From Lactobacillus acidophilus (GTDB lineage: Bacteria > Bacillota > Bacilli > Lactobacillales > Lactobacillaceae), in NCBI RefSeq assembly GCF_034298135.1, contig NZ_CP139575.1, positions 1,736,001 to 1,800,000 of the forward strand: 64,000 bases of DNA, in the 5' to 3' direction. The first letter of the stretch is position 1. Each line of letters starts with the position of its first letter. The notes under the pieces are model-generated. The model made no database searches, had not been told where the DNA came from, and saw nothing but the letters and a program-made list of their open reading frames with translations. This document shows, piece by piece, positions 58,065 through 64,000 of the stretch. The translations under genes and the position numbers were made by a program.

Positions 58065-60539
58065 TTATTTTTCAGAATCTTCGTCACCAATTTCATCCTG
58101 TTCTGCTTCAGTTGGAACAATTGTTAAGCTGGCTACACGGCTATCGTCATTAACTTTGATTAAACGAACACCGATAGTACTGCGGCTAGTTTGAGATACA
58201 TCGGCAGTCTTGAAACGAATCATAATACCATCAGTAGTAATAACCATGATATCTTCATCACTATCAAGAACGATTACACCAGCAAGTGGGCCGTTCTTTT
58301 CGGTAATATTTGCTGTCTTAATACCCTTACCACCACGGCCTTTAACTGGATATTCTGACGCAGGTGTCCTCTTACCATACCCTTTTTCAGAGATTACCAA
58401 GACTTGATCATTTGCACCTAATACACCAGAGCCAACAACATAATCTTCTGGACGAAGGTTAATACCACGAACACCAGCAGCAGTTCTACCCATAGCACGA
58501 ACGTCGCTTTCATTAAACGTTACTGCATAGCCTAAGTGGGTACCGATTAAAATATTTTGATTGCCGTCAGTAGTTAAAACATTGCTTAATTCATCGCCAT
58601 CACGCAAAGTAAGAGCAATTAATCCGCTATTTCTAATATTAGCAAATTCACTGACGTGAGTACGCTTAACCGTTCCCATCTTAGTAACGAAGAACAAGTA
58701 ATTATCGTCTGCACCTTCAGGAATATTAACTACGGCTTGAACCTTTTCACCCTTTTCAAGTTGAAGTAGGTTTACAATTGGTAACCCTTTAGCCATTCTA
58801 CCGTATTCAGGAATTTCGTAAGCCTTCTTTGAGTAAACTTTACCTGCATTAGTAAAGAACAAAAGCATATCATGAGTACTTGAGTAGATTAAGTGTTCAA
58901 TAAAGTCACCATCTTGGACACCCATTCCTTTGATACCTTTACCACCACGATTTTGAGTTTTAAATTCTTGAATTGGCATTCTCTTAATGTAGCCGTTATG
59001 CGTTACAGTTAAAAGAATATTTTGCTTTTCAATCAAATCTTCATCTTCAATTGAAACAACTTCACTTGCGCCAATTTCAGTTCTACGTTCATCCCCAAAA
59101 CGTTTTTGAATATCTAAAAGTTCATCGTAGATAATCTGATCGATTCTTTCAGGCTTGGCCAAGATATCTTTGTAATCAGCTATTTTAGCTTGTAATTCCT
59201 GGTACTCGGCTTCAACTTTATCACGTTCCAAACCAGTTAATCGAACTAAACGCATGTCCAAAATGGCTTGTGATTGTTTATCATCAAGACCAAAGCGACT
59301 AATCAAAGTTGCCTTAGCAATATCACTTGAATGGCTGCTACGGATAATATGAACAATTTCATCAATATTATCCAAAGCAATTCTCAAACCTTCAAGGATA
59401 TGCGCTCTTGCTTCAGCTTTAGCTAATTCGAATTTAGTTCTACGAGTTACAACATCTTCTTGGTGATCTAAGTAGTATTGAAGCATTTGCTTTAAAGTTA
59501 AATAGTGTGGAGCACCATCAACAATAGCCACCATGTTCATACCAAAGTTAGCTTGCATTTGTGTTTGCTTAAACAAATTATTTAAAACAACACTTGCACT
59601 TGCATCCCTGCGGATATCAATCGTGATTCTCATACCAGTTTGATCTGATTCATCACGAACCCCAGTAATTCCATCAATTACCTTTTCACGTGCTAAATCT
59701 GCAATCTTCTTAACTAATTCAGCTTTATTAACCATGAATGGAATTTCACTAACGATAATTCTTTCACGGCCGCTCTTTTCAGTCTCAATATTAGTCTTAG
59801 CACGAACTACAATATTACCCTTGCCACTCTCATAGGCACGATAAATTCCGCCACGCCCCATGATAATTCCGCCAGTAGGAAAATCTGGACCTGGTATTTC
59901 CTTCATCAAATCCTTAGTTGTAGCATCTGGATTCCTCATCAACATATGAAGTCCACTAATTACTTCACTCAAGTTATGTGGTGGGATATTAGTAGTCATA
60001 CCAACAGCGATCCCATTTGCACCATTAACTAGCAAATTAGGGATTCTAGCTGGCAAAACAACTGGTTCGCTTTCAGTATCATCATAGTTTCTTTGCCAGT
60101 CAATTGTGTTTTTGTTAATATCACGAAGCATTTCAACAGCAATTTTACTCATTCTTGCTTCGGTATAACGCATTGCGGCTGGTTCATCACCATCGACAGA
60201 ACCAAAGTTACCGTGTCCATCAACTAACATATAACGATATGAAAAGTCTTGTGCCATGTGAGCCATAGCTAAATAAATTGATGAGTCACCGTGTGGGTGG
60301 AATTTACCCATAACTTCCCCAACAATTCTGGCACTCTTCTTGTAAGGCTTATCTGGAGTAACACCTAATTCGCTCATTCCGTATAGAATACGACGCTGTA
60401 CTGGCTTTAATCCATCACGAACGTCAGGCAACGCACGAGCCACAATAACTGACATCGCATAATCCAAGAAAGAACTACGCATCATGCCAGTTAGATCGAC
60501 ATTTCTAATTCTATGATCTTGAGTTTGATTCTCGTCCAT
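58065..60539 (-). CDS. gyrA: DNA gyrase subunit A
   Basis: This 824-aa breakage-reunion subunit introduces negative supercoils together with GyrB. The catalytic Tyr is in [10 protein letters not shown] and the GyrA-specific [11 protein letters not shown] box is present. In the quinolone-contact region the sequence is [12 protein letters not shown]: the Ser is kept, while the residue matching E. coli Asp87 is Leu. The C-terminal pinwheel repeats and an acidic tail complete it. It follows gyrB by 10 bases. Confidence 0.97.
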   Translation of the reverse strand: MDENQTQDHRIRNVDLTGMMRSSFLDYAMSVIVARALPDVRDGLKPVQRRILYGMSELGVTPDKPYKKSARIVGEVMGKFHPHGDSSIYLAMAHMAQDFSYRYMLVDGHGNFGSVDGDEPAAMRYTEARMSKIAVEMLRDINKNTIDWQRNYDDTESEPVVLPARIPNLLVNGANGIAVGMTTNIPPHNLSEVISGLHMLMRNPDATTKDLMKEIPGPDFPTGGIIMGRGGIYRAYESGKGNIVVRAKTNIETEKSGRERIIVSEIPFMVNKAELVKKIADLAREKVIDGITGVRDESDQTGMRITIDIRRDASASVVLNNLFKQTQMQANFGMNMVAIVDGAPHYLTLKQMLQYYLDHQEDVVTRRTKFELAKAEARAHILEGLRIALDNIDEIVHIIRSSHSSDIAKATLISRFGLDDKQSQAILDMRLVRLTGLERDKVEAEYQELQAKIADYKDILAKPERIDQIIYDELLDIQKRFGDERRTEIGASEVVSIEDEDLIEKQNILLTVTHNGYIKRMPIQEFKTQNRGGKGIKGMGVQDGDFIEHLIYSSTHDMLLFFTNAGKVYSKKAYEIPEYGRMAKGLPIVNLLQLEKGEKVQAVVNIPEGADDNYLFFVTKMGTVKRTHVSEFANIRNSGLIALTLRDGDELSNVLTTDGNQNILIGTHLGYAVTFNESDVRAMGRTAAGVRGINLRPEDYVVGSGVLGANDQVLVISEKGYGKRTPASEYPVKGRGGKGIKTANITEKNGPLAGVIVLDSDEDIMVITTDGIMIRFKTADVSQTSRSTIGVRLIKVNDDSRVASLTIVPTEAEQDEIGDEDSEK

Positions 60540-60549
60540 CTAATACCTC

Positions 60550-62514
60550 CTATGCATCCAAGTTTTCAACATATTTTGCGTTCTTTTGGATAAAGTCACG
60601 TCTTGGTGCAACTTCATTACCCATGAGAAGTTCAAAGACTTCATCTGCATCCTTAGCATATTCAGGGCTTACTCGATCTAAACGTCTATTTTCTGGATTC
60701 ATTGTAGTTTCCCAAAGCTGTTCTGGGTCCATTTCACCTAACCCCTTGTAACGTTGAACTACCGGCTTAGGACTTGGTTGTAAACTACCTAAGTAATCAT
60801 GTAATTCTTCGTCAGTATCAAGGTATTTAATGACCTTACCTTGACGCACTTGATACAGAGGTGGACGAGCAATGTAAACATATCCCTTATCAATCATTGG
60901 ACGCATGTAATTGTAGAAAAGCGTCAAAAGAAGTGTTCTAATGTGGGCACCATCGACATCGGCATCAGTCATAATAATCAGCTTATGATAACGTGCTTTT
61001 GAAACATCAAAGTCTGCACCAAATCCCGTGCCTAAAGCCGTAAATAAGGATCTAATTTCTTGGTTAGCTAAAATTCGATCCATTGAAGCTTTTTCCACAT
61101 TCAAAATTTTACCTCTAATCGGTAAGATAGCTTGAGCCAAACGAGATCTACCTTGCTTAGCAGATCCACCGGCTGAATTACCTTCGACTATGAATAACTC
61201 TGAGATACTTGGGTCATTACTTGTATTGTCAGCAAGTTTTCCTGGCAAATTAGCAATTTCCAAACCTGATTTCTTACGTGTAACTTCACGTGCACGCTTA
61301 GCAGCACTACGAGCACGTTCAGCAAGTTGACCTTTTTCCACAATCTTACGCCCAATTGATGGATTTTCCATCAAGAAGCGACTAAAGGTTTCAGAAAATG
61401 ACTTATCAACTGCAGTTCTCGCATCTGAATTACCTAACTTAGTCTTAGTTTGACCTTCAAACTGTGGACTAGGGTGTTTTACTGAAACAACAGCAGTCAT
61501 TCCTTCACGGATATCTTCACCTGAAAGATTGTCATCCTTGTCTTTAAGAATTTTAGCCTTGTGTGCATAATCATTAACTACACGTGTTAAAGCTGTCTTA
61601 AATCCAGCTTCGTGCATCCCACCTTCATAAGTATGGATATTGTTAGCAAAGGTCATTAATGTGGTCTTGTATCCATTTGTATATTGCAAAGCCACTTCAA
61701 CGTCAATTCCGTTATAAGTACTTTCAACATAAATTGGTTCATCAAATAATACTTCTTGGCCTTCATTTAAAAAGGCTACATACTCTTTAATACCGCCTTC
61801 AAATTTATACACATCAGTTTCAGCAGTTTCTTTACGCTTATCTGTAAAAGTTAACTCCAAGCCTTTGTTTAAGAAAGCTAATTCACGTATTCTATTCTTT
61901 AAAATTTTGTCATCAAAAGTGGTTGTTTCGGTAAAGATATCTGGATCTGGATAAAAGTGAACGATTGTTCCATGTTGATCAAGCGGCACCGTACCAACTT
62001 GTTTCATTTCATCTTTAACGCGACCGTGATCAAAATCAATAAAGTACTTTTTACCATCACGCATAACAGTAACATCAAGCTTTGTGGATAATGCGTTAAC
62101 AACCGATGCACCAACCCCGTGCAACCCACCTGAAACTTTATATCCGCCACCGCCGAATTTACCACCAGCGTGGAGCACAGTAAATACAGTTTCAAGAGCT
62201 GGACGACCAGTCTTTTCTTGGATATCCACAGGAATTCCACGACCATCATCTTGAACAGTCACACTGCCATCTTCATTGATAGTAATTTCAATCTTAGTGG
62301 CAAATCCAGCGAGACGTTCATCGATACTGTTATCAATGACTTCCCACACTAAGTGGTGCAATCCTTGAGAACTGGTCGAACCGATATACATTCCTGGCCG
62401 CTTACGAACAGCTTCAAGGCCGCCTAAAACTTGAATTTGACTGGCGTTGTATTTGTCGGCTTCTTTTTCATATTCTTTAATCTTATCAAGATTTTCTTTT
62501 GAATTATCAGCCAT
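60550..62514 (-). CDS. gyrB: DNA gyrase subunit B
   Basis: This 654-aa ATPase subunit has a GHKL domain ([34 protein letters not shown]) and a TOPRIM domain ([35 protein letters not shown]), and ends with [18 protein letters not shown]. Its start directly abuts the recF stop, so the genes form one unit. Confidence 0.97.
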   Translation of the reverse strand: MADNSKENLDKIKEYEKEADKYNASQIQVLGGLEAVRKRPGMYIGSTSSQGLHHLVWEVIDNSIDERLAGFATKIEITINEDGSVTVQDDGRGIPVDIQEKTGRPALETVFTVLHAGGKFGGGGYKVSGGLHGVGASVVNALSTKLDVTVMRDGKKYFIDFDHGRVKDEMKQVGTVPLDQHGTIVHFYPDPDIFTETTTFDDKILKNRIRELAFLNKGLELTFTDKRKETAETDVYKFEGGIKEYVAFLNEGQEVLFDEPIYVESTYNGIDVEVALQYTNGYKTTLMTFANNIHTYEGGMHEAGFKTALTRVVNDYAHKAKILKDKDDNLSGEDIREGMTAVVSVKHPSPQFEGQTKTKLGNSDARTAVDKSFSETFSRFLMENPSIGRKIVEKGQLAERARSAAKRAREVTRKKSGLEIANLPGKLADNTSNDPSISELFIVEGNSAGGSAKQGRSRLAQAILPIRGKILNVEKASMDRILANQEIRSLFTALGTGFGADFDVSKARYHKLIIMTDADVDGAHIRTLLLTLFYNYMRPMIDKGYVYIARPPLYQVRQGKVIKYLDTDEELHDYLGSLQPSPKPVVQRYKGLGEMDPEQLWETTMNPENRRLDRVSPEYAKDADEVFELLMGNEVAPRRDFIQKNAKYVENLDA

Positions 62515-63642
62515 TTAATTCTCCTTCTCCAAACTAATCGTACCTGATTGAATGTGGTATACACGTGGCTTTTTTATTATGTCCCAGGAAATTCCTTCTA
62601 AATCCGTTGTAGTAATAAAAGTTTGTGTTTTCCCGTGAATATAATTGAGTAACGCACTTTGCCGCCCATGATCCAATTCACTCATAACATCATCTAAAAG
62701 CAGTAGTGGATATTCATCTGTTAGTTGGTGAACCAATTGAATCTCTGCTAGTTTTATGCTTAAAGCAATTGAGCGTTGCTGTCCTTGCGAAGCATACAAA
62801 TGGGCATTTTTTCCATCAAGTTTAAATTCAATATCATCACGATGCGGACCGGAAGTAGTGGTGCCCTTACGAATCTCGCTAGCCTTATTCCGATTAAAAC
62901 TATTTAGAATCTTTTGATAAATTTCCTCAGTAGTATCATCGGCCGTAATATCTGATACGGATGGATGATAAGCAATCGACAGTTTTTCGCTGCCCAGACT
63001 TATGTGAGTATAGGCATCACTAGCATAATGACTTAAGTATGTTAAAAACTTAAACCTACGATAAATCAATTCTGCCGCAATCCCAGCTAACTGATCAGAA
63101 AGAACGTCCAAAAAAACTTGGTCTTTCGCCTTTCCTTTAGCCAACTGTTTTAAATAATTATTTTTTTGAATTAAAACTTGGCGATATTTACTAGCAAAAT
63201 ATAAATATTCTGCATTTATTTGACCAAATTCTTGATCCATAAATCTTCTACGTAAGGACGGTGCACCTTTAATTAACTCCAAATCTTCGGGAGAAAATAG
63301 AATGGCATTAAGCTGTCCTACATATTTCGATAATTTTGCCTGTTCTATTCGATTTATCCACACCTTTTTTCCTTTTTTTGTGATTAAAACGCGTAGATTT
63401 AAAGTCACTTGACTCTTTTGCACATGTCCAGCTAAATTTGTGTATTCTCCATCAAAACCAATTAAATCACGATCACTGCTTGTTCTGTGTGAACGCGTTA
63501 ATGCTAAAAAATAAATGGCTTCCAGTAAATTAGTTTTTCCTTGTGCATTTTTACCAATAAAAATATTGACGTTAGGATCGAAATCCACGTCAAGTTTCTT
63601 TAAGTTACGAAAATTTTGAACAGTTAAATGATCAAGATACAT
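62515..63642 (-). CDS. recF: DNA repair protein RecF
   Basis: This 375-aa SMC-like ATPase loads RecA at gaps. Walker A is [13 protein letters not shown], the signature is [13 protein letters not shown], and Walker B is [12 protein letters not shown]. It overlaps yaaA by one base and abuts gyrB, the classical oriC-proximal order. Confidence 0.96.
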   Translation of the reverse strand: MYLDHLTVQNFRNLKKLDVDFDPNVNIFIGKNAQGKTNLLEAIYFLALTRSHRTSSDRDLIGFDGEYTNLAGHVQKSQVTLNLRVLITKKGKKVWINRIEQAKLSKYVGQLNAILFSPEDLELIKGAPSLRRRFMDQEFGQINAEYLYFASKYRQVLIQKNNYLKQLAKGKAKDQVFLDVLSDQLAGIAAELIYRRFKFLTYLSHYASDAYTHISLGSEKLSIAYHPSVSDITADDTTEEIYQKILNSFNRNKASEIRKGTTTSGPHRDDIEFKLDGKNAHLYASQGQQRSIALSIKLAEIQLVHQLTDEYPLLLLDDVMSELDHGRQSALLNYIHGKTQTFITTTDLEGISWDIIKKPRVYHIQSGTISLEKEN

Positions 63643-63872
63643 TAATCTTCCTGCCGAAATTCATATTCTTGTCCATCAACCAATAAGTGATCACCAACGT
63701 GCAGTTTTTTTCCTCTTCGATTTTCCAATTCCCCATTTAAGGTCACAGGATTATCTTGGAGATAAAACTTTGCCTGACCACCTGATGAAATAATGCTTTC
63801 TTCTTTAAGAAATTGTCCTAAAGTTATGTACTCGCCATCAATTGTAAAATACTTGATAATACTCACCCTCAA
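63642..63872 (-). CDS. yaaA: S4-domain RNA-binding protein YaaA
   Basis: This protein of about 76 aa is a single S4 domain ([22 protein letters not shown], then [19 protein letters not shown]), found between dnaN and recF in Firmicutes and thought to bind RNA or ribosomes. The start is uncertain: TTG 63872, GTG 63866 or even ATT 63860 (6 bases after GAGG) are possible, and no ATG is available. Confidence 0.9.
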   Translation of the reverse strand: MRVSIIKYFTIDGEYITLGQFLKEESIISSGGQAKFYLQDNPVTLNGELENRRGKKLHVGDHLLVDGQEYEFRQED

Positions 63873-63914
63873 TGCTCTTTTTACCTATATAATTATATTA
63901 GTTTTCAAGCTAAA

Positions 63915-63958
63915 TAACAAACTTAAAACGCTGTTTAACGCGTTTTAAGCGTTTTTTT
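63915..63958. terminator. Hairpin terminator, probably after dnaN
   Basis: The arms CTTAAAACGC and GCGTTTTAAG form a 10-bp stem with T runs on both strands. dnaN is expected to end to the right of the window on the minus strand. Confidence 0.65.
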
Positions 63959-64000
63959 AAAAATCAAACTAATTACACACTAATACCTATAAAAAATAAA

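Noticed and set aside
63959..64000. oriC or DnaA boxes at the right edge
   Set aside because: Gene order puts dnaN and dnaA between yaaA and oriC, beyond the window; no DnaA-box cluster is present here.

Overview
The window is low-GC Gram-positive chromosome, from a Lactobacillus of the L. acidophilus/crispatus/helveticus group. The evidence is a D-lactate dehydrogenase very close to the L. helveticus enzyme as I recall it, a C69 dipeptidase PepD, a monomeric B12-dependent ribonucleotide reductase, a TrpXYZ transporter, and a rrn operon linked to the gyrase region. The right end is the conserved oriC flank read on the minus strand (yaaA, recF, gyrB, gyrA, rpsF-ssb-rpsR, gdpP-rplI-dnaB). dnaN, dnaA and oriC should therefore lie just beyond base 64000, with replication moving right to left. 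Most genes and the rRNA operon are on the minus strand, co-directional with that fork.

Layout. 1-2.6 kb: a decayed flavocytochrome-type FAD reductase and its divergent LysR-family regulator, both pseudogenes. 2.6-7.7 kb: one rrn operon (16S-23S-5S-tRNA-Asn, no spacer tRNA) with a clear promoter. 7.7-26.6 kb: a small peptide deformylase, a secreted serine hydrolase, a PLD-helicase-DUF3427 protein, an amino-acid antiporter, exonuclease III, ldhD with a divergent candidate small RNA, a broken EEP phosphatase, two HAD phosphatases, a Tet(M)-like GTPase, the trpXYZ tryptophan transporter with an attenuator-like leader, and an MFS sugar transporter under a CcpA-type operator. 26.8-38.6 kb: an AI-2E family permease, a B12 module (nrdJ, DUF4430 protein, ECF S-component, cobalamin adenosyltransferase), a broken LPXTG surface protein, pepD, an AAC(3)-family protein and a broken NimA-like flavoprotein.

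38.7-47.3 kb is a genomic island at the 3' end of a tRNA-Thr gene. It has two tRNA-3'-end duplications on its left side, a Doc/AbrB toxin-antitoxin pair between them, then integrase, excisionase, a HUH+SF3 Rep, an FtsK-like ATPase, a possible regulator, and the cadmium cargo cadC-cadD. Integrase, rep and the FtsK-like ATPase each carry a lesion, so the element looks immobilised with intact cargo. 47.5-52.4 kb holds a DUF2974 lipase-like protein, two small stress proteins, a ROK fructokinase, DegV and an orphan PhnD-type binding protein, before the replication-linked genes begin.

Seven genes carry frameshifts or in-frame stops, and most of the indels lie in A or T homopolymers. Real decay and homopolymer base-calling error cannot be separated from the sequence alone. 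The observations most worth following are the trpXYZ leader (a Trp-containing 14-codon ORF, a base-pairing antiterminator, two terminators), the UCCCC-repeat RNA divergent from ldhD, and the tRNA-Thr island.
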